A stretch of 64,000 nt of DNA from a bacterium. Lineage in GTDB: Bacteria > Desulfobacterota > Binatia > DP-6. Position 1 is the stretch's first letter, and each line of letters begins with the position of its first letter. The DNA is taken from NCBI GenBank assembly GCA_026129405.1, contig JAHCID010000010.1, positions 62,001 through 126,000 on the forward strand. Direction: 5' to 3'. Under the pieces are notes generated by a model. That model did not search any database. It was given only the letters and a program-made list of their open reading frames with translations, and was not told where the DNA came from. The position numbers were made by a program, and so were the translations under genes. Below are positions 1 to 8,077 of the stretch, in pieces.

Positions 1-327
1 GCGTCCGAGCACGAACACCGCGCGGGTCTCGGGTCCCACCTCCGTTCGCAGCGCCCGCAGCGTGTCGACGGTGTACGAGGGCCCGTTCCGGCGCAGCTCG
101 ACGTCCCAGGGGACGAGCCCCGACACGTCCGCCGTCGCCAGCTCGACCATGCGCAGCCGATGCGCCGCGGAGGAGACGCCCGCGGCGGCCTTGTGCGGGG
201 GAAGGGCCGAGGGCACCAGGCGCACCTCGTCGAGTCCGCACGCCTCCCGGACCTCGAGCGCGACGCGCAGGTGCGCGACGTGGATCGGGTCGAAGGTGCC
301 GCCGAGGACGCCGATGCCGCCGCGCAC
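1..327 (-). CDS. nadD: Nicotinate-nucleotide adenylyltransferase, C-terminus beyond the window
   Basis: NadD adenylates nicotinate mononucleotide to deamido-NAD in NAD synthesis. The visible N-terminal 109 codons contain the nucleotidyltransferase signature GGTFDPIHVAHL, where the family reads GGTFDPxHxGH, followed by PSALPPHK and the substrate-loop-like RNGPSYTVDTLRAL. These are standard NadD landmarks in the expected order. A GTG start is chosen because it sits about nine codons before the GGTFDP motif and twelve bases beyond the proA stop. It is the last gene of the proB-proA-nadD block on this strand. The rest of the gene lies off the left edge. Confidence 0.93.
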   Translation of the reverse strand, partial: MRGGIGVLGGTFDPIHVAHLRVALEVREACGLDEVRLVPSALPPHKAAAGVSSAAHRLRMVELATADVSGLVPWDVELRRNGPSYTVDTLRALRTEVGPETRAVFVLGR

Positions 328-338
328 CGGCCGTCTCG

Positions 339-1610
339 CTACGCCCGCACCTGGCCCGACCCGCGTACGCAGTACTTGTAGGTCGTGAGCTCACGCAGGC
401 CCATCGGTCCGCGGGCGTGCAGCCGGTTGGTGCTGATGCCCACCTCGGCGCCGAAGCCGAACTCGTAGCCGTCGGTGAAGCGGGTCGACGCGTTCACGTA
501 GACCGCGGCCGCGTCGACGGTGTGGAGGAAGCGCTCCGCGGCGCGGTAGTCGTCGGTGACGATGGCCTCGGCGAGCTGCGTGCCGTGCGCGGCGATGAAG
601 TCGAGCGCGACGTCGAGCGACGGCACGACCTTCACGCTGAGCACCAGGTCGAGGTACTCGGTGTCCCAGTCGGCGTCGGTCGCCGGCACGACGTCGGCCA
701 CGATCGCGCGTACCGCCGCGTCGCCGCGCACCTCGCAGCCGTGCTCGCGCAGCTGCGCGACCATGCGGGGCAGGAAGCGCGGGGCGACGGCTTCGTGCAC
801 GACGAGGTTCTCGAGCGCGTTGCAGACGCTCGGGCGCTGCACCTTGCCGTTGAGACAGATGCGCTCCGCCATCGCGAGGTCGGCGGCGGCGTCGACGTAG
901 AGATGGCAGATGCCCTCGAAGTGCTTCACGACCGGGATGCGACTCTCGGCCATGATCGTGCGCTTCAGCGCCTCGCCGCCGCGCGCGATCACGACGTCGA
1001 TGCGGTCGTCGCGGCGCAGGAGCCCGCGCACGACGTCGCGCCCGCCCGACACGAGCTGCACCGCGGCCTCGGGCAGCCCCGCGCCGGCCACCGCCGTGCG
1101 CAGCACGTCGGCGATGGCGCCGCTCGTCGCCTGCGACTCCGAGCCGCCCTTCAGCAGCACCGCGTTGGCGGTCTTGAGGCAGAGCGCCGCCGAGTCGGCG
1201 GTGACGTTGGGGCGCGACTCGTAGATGGTCAGCACGACGCCGATGGGGACGCGCACCTGGTCGATCTCGAGCCCGTTCGGGCGGCGCCAGGCGGCGATGG
1301 TCTCGCCGACGGGATCGGGCAGGGCGGCGATCTCCTCGAGGCCGCGCGCCATCGCCTCGATGCGCGCCGGGTTCAGCGTGAGCCGATCGAGGAAGGCGGC
1401 CGACTCGCCGGCAGCGCGGCCGCGCTCGAGGTCCTCGGCGTTGGCGGCGAGCAGGCGCGTCTCGGCCGCGCGCAGGCCGGCGGCGCCGTCGCGCAGCGCG
1501 CGGTCCTTGTCGGCGCTCGACGCGCCGGCGAGGACGCGGATGGCGTCGCGGGCCGCGGCCGAGAGCGCGTCGGCGGCGCGCTCGGCGTCGGCGGGCAGGG
1601 GCGGGAGCAT
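339..1610 (-). CDS. proA: Gamma-glutamyl phosphate reductase
   Basis: ProA reduces gamma-glutamyl phosphate to glutamate semialdehyde, the second step of proline synthesis. The 423-residue protein has the usual family length. The catalytic cysteine is about residue 263 in VQRPSVCNALENLVVH, and the C-terminal TRFTDGYEFGFGAEVGIST is typical of ProA. The frame is open 27 codons further upstream, but the ATG used here avoids overlap with the divergent LLM oxidoreductase and gives the normal N-terminus. The gene reads directly into nadD. Its usual partner proB lies about 2 kb upstream on the same strand, separated by two LLM genes. Confidence 0.96.
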   Translation of the reverse strand: MLPPLPADAERAADALSAAARDAIRVLAGASSADKDRALRDGAAGLRAAETRLLAANAEDLERGRAAGESAAFLDRLTLNPARIEAMARGLEEIAALPDPVGETIAAWRRPNGLEIDQVRVPIGVVLTIYESRPNVTADSAALCLKTANAVLLKGGSESQATSGAIADVLRTAVAGAGLPEAAVQLVSGGRDVVRGLLRRDDRIDVVIARGGEALKRTIMAESRIPVVKHFEGICHLYVDAAADLAMAERICLNGKVQRPSVCNALENLVVHEAVAPRFLPRMVAQLREHGCEVRGDAAVRAIVADVVPATDADWDTEYLDLVLSVKVVPSLDVALDFIAAHGTQLAEAIVTDDYRAAERFLHTVDAAAVYVNASTRFTDGYEFGFGAEVGISTNRLHARGPMGLRELTTYKYCVRGSGQVRA

Positions 1611-1689
1611 GCGCGCGACCCTACCGCAGGGCTGCCGCCCGTGCCACCGCAGTTGCCTCGTCGCGCACGCCCGGTCTACGTCCGACGGC

Positions 1690-2667
1690 ATGGAATTCGG
1701 CCTCCAGGTGAACGCGCTCGAGCTGCCGCGCCTGCGCGACGTGGCGCAGCAGGCGGAGGGCCTCGGCTTCGGCTTCCTCGCGCTCCCCGACCACTATCTC
1801 TACGAGGGTCCGGAGCATCAGCACGACCCGAGCGCGCTCGTGTGGGACCCGATGCTCGCCGCCGCCGTCCTGGCAAGCGCCACGACGCGGGCTCGCATCG
1901 GTCACCTGGTGTTGTGCAACCTCTTCCGCCATCCGGTGGAGACGGCGCGCGCGCTCACCACGCTCGACCACCTGAGCGGCGGTCGCGTCGTCGCCGGCAT
2001 CGGTGCCGGCTGGACCGAGCGCGAGTTCGAGATGACGGGCATCCCGTTCCCCGACGTCACGACGCGCCTGCGCATGCTCGACGAGTCGCTCGCCGTGATG
2101 CGCCGCCTGTGGACCGAGGAGACGACGACGCACCAGGGCGAGTTCTACCGCCTGGGCGGCGCCATCGCGCATCCGAAGCCGGTGCAGCACCCGCACCCGC
2201 CCATCCTCCTGGGCGGCGCCGGCAAGGGCCTTCTGCGCATCGCCGCGCGCCATGCCGACATCGTGAACGTCATCGCCGAGACCGGGCGCAAGGGCTACAT
2301 CGCCCTCGACCAGGTGGCGAAGTTCACCGACGCGCGCTTCCGCGCCCGCGTCGCCTTCGTACGCGACGAGGCGCGTGCCGCGGGCCGCGACCCGGAGACG
2401 ATCACGCTCAGCAACGTCTGCTTCACGGCCATGGTCACCGACTCGCCCGACGAGACGCGGGAGCGGGCGATCATGTTCAGCGGTCTCTTCGGCGGCTCGA
2501 TCGAGGCGACGCTGCGCTCGCCGACGATGCTCCTCGGCACGCCCGAGGAGATCGTCGCCGAGATCCGCCGCCGGCGCACGGAGTGGGGCATCGCGCAGCT
2601 CGTGATCTCGTTCGCCGGCGAGGCGATGTTGCAGCGCTTCGGCGAGGAGGTCGTGCCGCGCGTCTGA
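1690..2667 (+). CDS. LLM-class F420-type oxidoreductase
   Basis: A 325-residue luciferase-like TIM-barrel protein. It has the typical opening MEFGLQVN with a beta strand, RIGHLVLCNLFRHPV, the DHLSGGRVVAGIGAGW motif and the PPILLGGAGKGLLRIAARHAD segment, which mark the flavin or F420-binding bacterial luciferase-like family. Enzymes of this class oxidise or reduce small molecules with F420 or FMN; the substrate cannot be read from the sequence. It is transcribed away from proA, with 79 bases between their starts, and converges on a second LLM gene. Confidence 0.85.
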   Translation: MEFGLQVNALELPRLRDVAQQAEGLGFGFLALPDHYLYEGPEHQHDPSALVWDPMLAAAVLASATTRARIGHLVLCNLFRHPVETARALTTLDHLSGGRVVAGIGAGWTEREFEMTGIPFPDVTTRLRMLDESLAVMRRLWTEETTTHQGEFYRLGGAIAHPKPVQHPHPPILLGGAGKGLLRIAARHADIVNVIAETGRKGYIALDQVAKFTDARFRARVAFVRDEARAAGRDPETITLSNVCFTAMVTDSPDETRERAIMFSGLFGGSIEATLRSPTMLLGTPEEIVAEIRRRRTEWGIAQLVISFAGEAMLQRFGEEVVPRV

Positions 2668-2670
2668 CGG

Positions 2671-3570
2671 CTACGGCGCGAGTACCTCGCGTGCGAAGCG
2701 CTCCATCGCTGCGCGGTAGTCGCGCCGCGTCTCCGCCGGGAAGCCGACCGTCAGCCAGGTGACGCCGAGCGCTTCGAGGGCCGCGGCGCGCTCGCGCGTG
2801 TCGGCCGGCGGCGCGTCGTGCGTCGGCAGGAGCGCCGTGCACACGTCGAGCGGTGCGGTGCGGCCGATCTCGGCCGCGTACGCGCGTGCGAAGGCGAGAC
2901 GCTGCGCGAGATCGCTCGTGGTCTCGAGGACGGGCGTGCGCGTGAAGGGCGCCATCGCGGCGGTGTTGGGGAAGGGCACCCAGCCGTCGCCGAGCGCGAC
3001 CGCGCGGCGGATGGCGGTGCGGCTGTTGCCGCCCACCCAGATCGGCGGCCGCGGCCGTTGCACCGGACGGAAGCCGGTGCTGTTGCCGCGCGCGGCGTAG
3101 CCGCGACCCTCGAAGTGGACGTCGTCGCCGGCCCAGGCCGCGGTCATGGCGCGCAGGTACTCGTCGGTGACGTCGTTGCGGCCCTCGAAGTCGGCCCCCA
3201 GCGCGGCGAACTCGCCCTTCAGGTAGCCGGCCGCGACGCCGACGGTGACGCGCCCGCCCGAGAGCACGTCGAGGCTGAGGATCGCCTTCGCGGCGACGAA
3301 CGGGTTGCGGTAGGGCACGACGAGGATGTGCGTCTGCACGCGCAGCGTCGTCGTCGCGGCGGCCGCGAACGACAGCGCCACGAACGGATCGAGCGCGTGG
3401 TGGCCACCCCCGTGCAGCCACTTGTGCGGGGGGAACGGATGGTCGGTCACGTAGCAGGCGCCGAAGCCGCACGCCTCGGCGGCACGCGCGATCTCCGCGA
3501 CGGCGTCCCCGGTGACGAACTCCGGGGCGTGGGCGAGTCGGTCGGTCGGCAGCGAGACGGCGAAGCGCAT
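2671..3570 (-). CDS. LLM-class F420-type oxidoreductase
   Basis: A 299-residue luciferase-like protein. It opens MRFAVSLPTDRLAHAPEF and carries LDVLSGGRVTVGVAAGYLKGEF and RPPIWVGGNSRTAIRRAV, the two best-conserved LLM blocks. The probable cofactor is F420 or FMN; the substrate is unknown. The ATG chosen starts exactly at the first beta strand, six codons after an upstream alternative. It lies between proB and proA on the same strand and ends three bases from the end of the converging LLM gene, so the two interrupt the usual proBA pairing. The two LLM proteins share only the family blocks, so they are not a recent duplication. Confidence 0.84.
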   Translation of the reverse strand: MRFAVSLPTDRLAHAPEFVTGDAVAEIARAAEACGFGACYVTDHPFPPHKWLHGGGHHALDPFVALSFAAAATTTLRVQTHILVVPYRNPFVAAKAILSLDVLSGGRVTVGVAAGYLKGEFAALGADFEGRNDVTDEYLRAMTAAWAGDDVHFEGRGYAARGNSTGFRPVQRPRPPIWVGGNSRTAIRRAVALGDGWVPFPNTAAMAPFTRTPVLETTSDLAQRLAFARAYAAEIGRTAPLDVCTALLPTHDAPPADTRERAAALEALGVTWLTVGFPAETRRDYRAAMERFAREVLAP

Positions 3571-3619
3571 CGCCGCGACTGCTAGCAAAGACGCCGGCCC
3601 GCGCGCCAGGCGCGCGGCG

Positions 3620-4780
3620 TCAGCTGGCGGCGCGCGCGGCGAGCACGACGAGATCGTCGCGGTGGATCACCTCGTCGCTGCCCTTGTAGCCGAGGCGCTT
3701 CTCGATCTCGCGCGTGTGCGCACCCATGATCTTGGCGACGTCGCCGGCGGCGTAGTTGACGAGGCCGCGCGCGACCTCGTCGCCGCCCGGACCGACGCAG
3801 CGCACGCAGTCGCCGACGCCGAAGGTGCCGTCGACGTCGCGCACGCCCGACGGCAGCAGGCTGCGCCCGCCCTGGGCGAGGGCGCGCTCGGCGCCGGCGT
3901 CGAGGTGCAGCGTGCCTGCCGGCCGCAGCGCGTGCGCGATCCAGTGCTTGCGCCGCGCGAGGCGATCGCCGTCGGCGAGCAGCAGCGTCCCCACCTCGCG
4001 GGCGGGATCGAGCACCGCGCCCAGCATGCCGCGCCGCGAGCCGTCGGCGATCACCGTCGAGATGCCGGCCCACGCGGCCTTGCGCGCCGCCGCCACCTTC
4101 GACGCCATGCCGCCGGTGCCGACGCCCGGGAGGGCCGGGCCGGCGATCTGGCCGAGCCGCGGATCGGTCGCCGCGACGACCGGCAGGCGCTGCGCCCCGG
4201 GCACGAGGCGCGGGTCGGCGTCGAAGACGCCGGCGACGTCGGAGAGGATCACGAGCAGGTCGGCTTCGACCAGCGTCGCCGTCAGCGCCGAGAGGTTGTC
4301 GTTGTCGCCGAGCTGGAGCTCCTCGACCGCGACGGTGTCGTTCTCGTTGACGATGGGCACGACGCCGAGGCCGAGCAGCGTGCGCAGCGTATGGCGCGCG
4401 TTGAGGTAGCGGCGGCGGTCGGCGAGGTCGGCGTGCGTGAGCAGGACCTGCGCGACCTCGCGCGTATGGCGACGGAAGGCGCGCACGTAGGCCGCCATCA
4501 GCGCCGGCTGGCCGACGGCGGCCGCGGCCTGACGCCACTCGAGGCGGCCCTTGCGCCCGCCCAGGCGGGCGGCCCCCGCGGCGACCGCGCCCGAGCTGAC
4601 GAGGACGACGTCGCGCCCGGCGGCGTTTGCGGCGGCGATGTCGGTCGCGAGCCCGCGCACGCGCGCGAGGCGCAGCCCGGTCGGGCCGGCGAGCACGTTG
4701 CTGCCCACCTTCACCACGATGCGGCGGGCACGGCGCAGGAGGGCGGCCTTGTGCGCGACCTGCTCGGTGTCGACGCTCAT
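3620..4780 (-). CDS. proB: Glutamate 5-kinase
   Basis: ProB phosphorylates glutamate at the gamma carboxyl, the feedback-controlled first step of proline synthesis. The 386-residue protein has an amino-acid kinase domain starting RRIVVKVGSNVL, then LVSSGAVAAGAARLG, IVNENDTVAVEEL with GDNDNLSA, and VGTGGMASKVAAARKA. A C-terminal PUA domain covers roughly residues 285-375. The ATG overlaps the obgE stop by four bases, so translation is probably coupled to obgE. Confidence 0.96.
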   Translation of the reverse strand: MSVDTEQVAHKAALLRRARRIVVKVGSNVLAGPTGLRLARVRGLATDIAAANAAGRDVVLVSSGAVAAGAARLGGRKGRLEWRQAAAAVGQPALMAAYVRAFRRHTREVAQVLLTHADLADRRRYLNARHTLRTLLGLGVVPIVNENDTVAVEELQLGDNDNLSALTATLVEADLLVILSDVAGVFDADPRLVPGAQRLPVVAATDPRLGQIAGPALPGVGTGGMASKVAAARKAAWAGISTVIADGSRRGMLGAVLDPAREVGTLLLADGDRLARRKHWIAHALRPAGTLHLDAGAERALAQGGRSLLPSGVRDVDGTFGVGDCVRCVGPGGDEVARGLVNYAAGDVAKIMGAHTREIEKRLGYKGSDEVIHRDDLVVLAARAAS

Positions 4781-5820
4781 GCGGGCTCTGCGGCTGCGTC
4801 GGCCGCGACGGCCGCGCGCCGGGCGGCCGCGACGGCGGCGGCGACGCGTGCGACGAGCGCGCGCGTGCCCTCGCCGGTGGCGCCCGAGACCGCGAGCAGC
4901 TCGATGCCGCGCGCGGCGAAGCGTGCCGTGACCTCGGACAGACGCTCGCGCGTCTCGGCGAGGTCCAGCTTGCCCGCGACGACGATCTGCGGCTTCGCCG
5001 CCAGCGCCGGGCTTGCCAGCGCGAGCTCGCGGCAGAGCGTGTCGTAGTCGTCGAGCGGATCGCGCCCGGTGATGCCGGAGACGTCGAGCAGATGGACGAG
5101 CACCGCCGTCCGCGCGAGGTGGCGCAGGAAGCGCGTACCGAGGCCGTGCCCCTCGTGCGCGCCGGGCAGCAGACCCGGCACGTCGGCGAGCACGAAGCTG
5201 GCGTCCTCGTCGATGCGCACGACGCCCAGGTGCGGCACGAGCGTCGTGAACGGGTAGTCGGCGACGCGCGGGCGTGCCGCCGAGACGGCGCGGATCAGCG
5301 TCGACTTGCCCACGTTCGGAAAGCCGAGGAGACCGGCGTCCGCGAGGATGCGCAGCTCGAGCTGCAGCGTCTTCCTCTCGCCGGGGATGCCCGGCTCGGA
5401 GCGGCGCGGGGCGCGGTTGGTCGCGGTCGCGAAGTGCATGTTGCCGCGGCCGCCGTGGCCGCCGCGTGCGACGATCGCCTCGTCGCCGGCGGCGCGCAGA
5501 TCGGCGAGCTGCTCCTCGGTGTCGGCGTCGTAGACCAGCGTGCCCGGCGGAACGCGGAGCACGAGGTCGGCGCCGCCGGCGCCGTACTGGTCCTTGCCGC
5601 GCCCGTGCTCGCCGCGCCCGGCGCGCAGCGTCTGCGGGTAGGAGAGGTCGACGAGCGTGGCGAGCCCGGGATCGACGCGCAGCACGACGTTGCCGCCGCT
5701 GCCGCCGTCGCCGCCGTTCGGGCCGCCGTGCGGGACGTACTTCTCCCGCCGGAAGCTGGTGCATCCGTCGCCGCCGTCGCCGGCCTCGACCTTGATGCGT
5801 ACCTCGTCGACGAATTTCAT
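4777..5820 (-). CDS. obgE: Obg family GTPase ObgE/CgtA
   Basis: An essential ribosome-associated GTPase that acts in 50S assembly and stress control. The 347-residue protein begins MKFVDEVRIKVEAGDGGDGC and has the glycine-rich Obg fold up to about residue 155, including GPNGGDGGSGGNVVLRVD. The GTPase domain has the P-loop GFPNVGKSTL, switch region TTLVPHLGVV and the G3 motif DVPGLLPGAHEG. The C-terminus is short and alanine-rich, without a long acidic tail. The ATG at MKFVDEV is the family-typical start; codons further upstream are open but non-conserved. It lies 328 bases downstream of rpmA and overlaps proB. Confidence 0.97.
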   Translation of the reverse strand: MKFVDEVRIKVEAGDGGDGCTSFRREKYVPHGGPNGGDGGSGGNVVLRVDPGLATLVDLSYPQTLRAGRGEHGRGKDQYGAGGADLVLRVPPGTLVYDADTEEQLADLRAAGDEAIVARGGHGGRGNMHFATATNRAPRRSEPGIPGERKTLQLELRILADAGLLGFPNVGKSTLIRAVSAARPRVADYPFTTLVPHLGVVRIDEDASFVLADVPGLLPGAHEGHGLGTRFLRHLARTAVLVHLLDVSGITGRDPLDDYDTLCRELALASPALAAKPQIVVAGKLDLAETRERLSEVTARFAARGIELLAVSGATGEGTRALVARVAAAVAAARRAAVAADAAAEPA

Positions 5821-6148
5821 GGCCGGCGGGCATCGTAGCCGACGCTTCCGGGGGCACCAAGGGTACGGAGCTCGCGGCCGCCCCGGGGTACCCATCCGCC
5901 TCGAACGGCTCCGCGTTTCGGCTCGGCGTCGTCGGCCCACCGGGACCGCGGGGCGCGACGGCTACCGCCGGCCCGAAGGGTGACGCCGGCGCGGCCGGTC
6001 CGCGGGGTCCCGAGGGGACGCCGGGCGTGGAGAAGCCTCGTGACCGACGTCATCGGCACGATCACGCTACGTGCGGACGCCAGCGCCCTGGCGATGCTCC
6101 GAGCGGTCCGCCGCCGGTGACCGAGATGCCCGGACGGGCGGGGCGCCG
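5821..6148. other. Spacer between rpmA and obgE, holding a collagen-like coding fragment
   Basis: The 328-base gap holds no complete gene. On the plus strand, about 5925-6029 reads as a run of collagen-type Gly-X-Y triplets (GPPGPR, then GPKGDAGAAGPRGPEGTPG) with one interrupted triplet. No start codon is visible upstream in that frame. After the run, a different frame gives a short tail ending in a stop near 6120. This looks like a remnant of a collagen-like gene rather than a working gene. No terminator or promoter for obgE is obvious. Confidence 0.5.
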
Positions 6149-6415
6149 TCAGCTCGGGGCGGCGGCAGGGACGATGCGCACGCGCGTGCGGTCCTTGCCC
6201 ATGCGCTCGTACTTGACCGTGCCCTCGACGAGGGCGAACAGCGTCCAGTCGCGGCCCACGCCCACGTTCGGGCCGGGATGGATGCGGGTGCCGACCTGCC
6301 GCACCAGGATGTTGCCCGCGATCACGTGCTGGTCGCCGTAGACCTTCACACCACGCCGCTGCCCGTTGGAGTCGCGGCCGTTGCGGCTGGAGCCCTGTCC
6401 CTTTTTGTGAGCCAT
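6149..6415 (-). CDS. rpmA: 50S ribosomal protein L27
   Basis: L27 is a small basic protein of the large subunit near the peptidyl-transferase centre. The 88-residue sequence begins [20 protein letters not shown] and continues with [18 protein letters not shown] and [20 protein letters not shown], all diagnostic of L27. The N-terminus starts directly with the mature AHKK form, so no Firmicutes-type processing extension is present. It lies 12 bases downstream of rplU and belongs to the same operon. Confidence 0.98.
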   Translation of the reverse strand: MAHKKGQGSSRNGRDSNGQRRGVKVYGDQHVIAGNILVRQVGTRIHPGPNVGVGRDWTLFALVEGTVKYERMGKDRTRVRIVPAAAPS

Positions 6416-6427
6416 GGGGCGTGCTCC

Positions 6428-6739
6428 TCAGGCGATCTCGGTGACGCGGACGGTGGTGAGATACTGCCGGTGTCCGCGGCGCCGCCGATAGTTCTTGCGG
6501 CGCTTCTTCTTGAAGATGAGCACCTTCTTGTCGCGCTCCTGGGCGACGATCTGGCCGCGGACGACCATCCCGTCGATCATCGGAGCGCCGACGCGCACGG
6601 TGTCGCCGTCGCCCGACAGCAGCACTTCGCCGAACTCGACGGCAGTGCCGATCTCACCCTCGAGGCGCTCGACGCGCACGAGGGCGCCGGGCTCGACGCG
6701 ATACTGCTTTCCTCCGGTACGAATGACGGCGTAGCTCAT
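6428..6739 (-). CDS. rplU: 50S ribosomal protein L21
   Basis: L21 binds 23S rRNA early in 50S assembly. The 103-residue protein begins MSYAVIRTGGKQYRVEPG and ends with the lysine/arginine-rich block FKKKRRKNYRRRRGHRQ and TTVRVTEI, as expected for L21. The ATG used starts at the first conserved residue; longer forms run into the promoter region. It is the first gene of the rplU-rpmA-obgE-proB transcript, served by the promoter just upstream. Confidence 0.98.
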   Translation of the reverse strand: MSYAVIRTGGKQYRVEPGALVRVERLEGEIGTAVEFGEVLLSGDGDTVRVGAPMIDGMVVRGQIVAQERDKKVLIFKKKRRKNYRRRRGHRQYLTTVRVTEIA

Positions 6740-6778
6740 GCAGGGAAGGCGGCGCGCGCTTGCCGCGCCGAGCCGCCG

Positions 6779-6807
6779 TCTGTACTTGAGGCCCTGCGGG
6801 GTGTCAA
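6779..6807 (-). promoter_or_regulatory. Sigma-70-type promoter of the rplU operon
   Basis: On the minus strand a perfect TTGACA -35 element is followed after exactly 17 bases by TACAGA as a partial -10 element. It ends about 40 bases before the rplU ATG. The divergent glutaredoxin-like gene starts a few bases to the other side, so the spacer is used tightly. The -35 match and spacing are strong; the -10 matches only three of six consensus bases. Confidence 0.6.
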
Positions 6808-6812
6808 CCAGG

Positions 6813-7061
6813 ATGGGGATGCGGCTCACGCTGTACAGCCGAACCGACTGCCATCTGTGCGAGGAGATGCTGGCGGTGGTGCGCACGGTGGGCCCGGAGT
6901 TCGGCGCGGTGCTCGAGGAGATCGACGTGGACGGGGACGCCACGCTGGCGGCGCGCTACGGGCTCGACGTGCCCGTGCTGCTCGTGAACGGGCGCATGGC
7001 GTTCGCGCACCGCGTGACGCCGCGGGCGCTGCGCGAGCGCCTCGCACAGGAGCGGGGCTGA
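6813..7061 (+). CDS. Glutaredoxin-like thiol protein
   Basis: A small protein of about 82 residues with a thioredoxin-fold start, LTLYSRTDCHLCEEML. It has a CxxC redox pair, then a beta-alpha segment with LEEIDVDGD and the cis-proline motif DVPVLLVNG, typical of the DUF836/glutaredoxin-like family. It probably reduces or binds thiols in the cytoplasm; no partner is evident. ATG codons occur at residues 1 and 3, and the first is used. Its stop overlaps the start of the plsX-like gene (TGATG), so the pair is translationally coupled. Confidence 0.8.
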   Translation: MGMRLTLYSRTDCHLCEEMLAVVRTVGPEFGAVLEEIDVDGDATLAARYGLDVPVLLVNGRMAFAHRVTPRALRERLAQERG

Positions 7062-8077
7062 TGCCGACCATCGCCGTCGATGCGATGGCCGGCGAGCGGG
7101 CGCCTGTCGAGGCTGTCCGTGGCGTGGCCGAGATCTCGCTCCAGACGGAGATCGACTGCCTGTTGGTCGGCGACGAGACCCGCATCCAGGCCGCGCTCGA
7201 GGAGGTTGCCTACAATCCGGAGCGCATCGGCGTCCTCCACTGTCGCGACGCGCTGGCCCGCGACGACGACCCCAAGGAGGCGCTGCGCCTGCGCAAGGAC
7301 GCGTCGCTCCTCGTCGGCCTGCGTGCGGTGGCCGAGGGCCGCGCCGAGGCGCTGGTGTCGGCGGGCAACCCGGGGGCGGCGATTCTCGGCGCGACGCGCC
7401 ACTTCGAGCTGCTTCCGGGCATTCGCCGCGCGGCGCTCGCCGGCGTTCTGCCGCGGCACACGGAGTATCCGGGCCAGGATCCGCTCGGGCTCCTTCTCGA
7501 CACCGGCGCGACCGTGCACTGCGAGCCGGCCGAGCTGGTCCAGTTCGCCGTCATGGGCGGCGCGTGGGCGCGGCGCATCTCGAAGATCCCGAGCCCGCGC
7601 GTCGGGCTCCTCAACATGGGCAAGGAGGAGACGCGGGGCGGGGAGGTGCTCATCGAGGCGCACCGCCGGCTGCGCCAGCAGCCGAGCCTCCAGTTCGTCG
7701 GCAACGTCGAGGGCGACGATCTCGTGCGTGGAACCGCCGACGTGGTCGTGTGCGAGGGCATGGTCGGCGCCGTGGCGATCAAGCTGTTCGAGGGCGTGGC
7801 GGCGATCCTCGACGACGTCGCGCGCGCGGCGGCCGAGCGGCGGCTCATGTGGCGGGTGGGGCTGCGCCTCCTCTCGCAGGGGGTCGAGCGCGCCCAGCAG
7901 CTCACCGACGACAGCCGCTACGGCGGTGCGCCGGTGCTCGGCTTCCGCCAGCTGCTGCTCACCTGCCATCACGACGCCGCGGCGAAGACGCTCGGCAACG
8001 CCGTCAAGGTCGCGGCCAAGGCGGTACGCGACCGCGTGCCCGCCGAGATCGCCGACGCCCTCGGAGCCCTGCGATGA
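7061..8077 (+). CDS. plsX: PlsX-like phosphate acyltransferase, divergent
   Basis: PlsX makes acyl-phosphate from acyl-ACP for phospholipid synthesis. The 338-residue protein matches the family in length and order: IAVDAMAGERAPVEAV at the N-terminus, LVSAGNPGAAILGA, VGLLNMGKEETRGG, DVVVCEGMVGAVAIKLFEG and SRYGGAPVLGF. The N-terminal signature is usually DAMGGDxAP, so the GGD-to-AGE change is notable, as is SAGNPG for SAGNTG. It does not sit beside rpmF or fabH as plsX often does, so it may be a paralogue. It overlaps the next gene by four bases (ATGA). Confidence 0.75.
   Translation: MPTIAVDAMAGERAPVEAVRGVAEISLQTEIDCLLVGDETRIQAALEEVAYNPERIGVLHCRDALARDDDPKEALRLRKDASLLVGLRAVAEGRAEALVSAGNPGAAILGATRHFELLPGIRRAALAGVLPRHTEYPGQDPLGLLLDTGATVHCEPAELVQFAVMGGAWARRISKIPSPRVGLLNMGKEETRGGEVLIEAHRRLRQQPSLQFVGNVEGDDLVRGTADVVVCEGMVGAVAIKLFEGVAAILDDVARAAAERRLMWRVGLRLLSQGVERAQQLTDDSRYGGAPVLGFRQLLLTCHHDAAAKTLGNAVKVAAKAVRDRVPAEIADALGALR

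Noticed and set aside
417-2762. 781-codon plus-strand open frame over proA and the first LLM gene
   Set aside because: It is the antisense frame of proA with arginine/glutamate-rich, motif-free translation, common in GC-rich DNA. The real genes there have clear family motifs.
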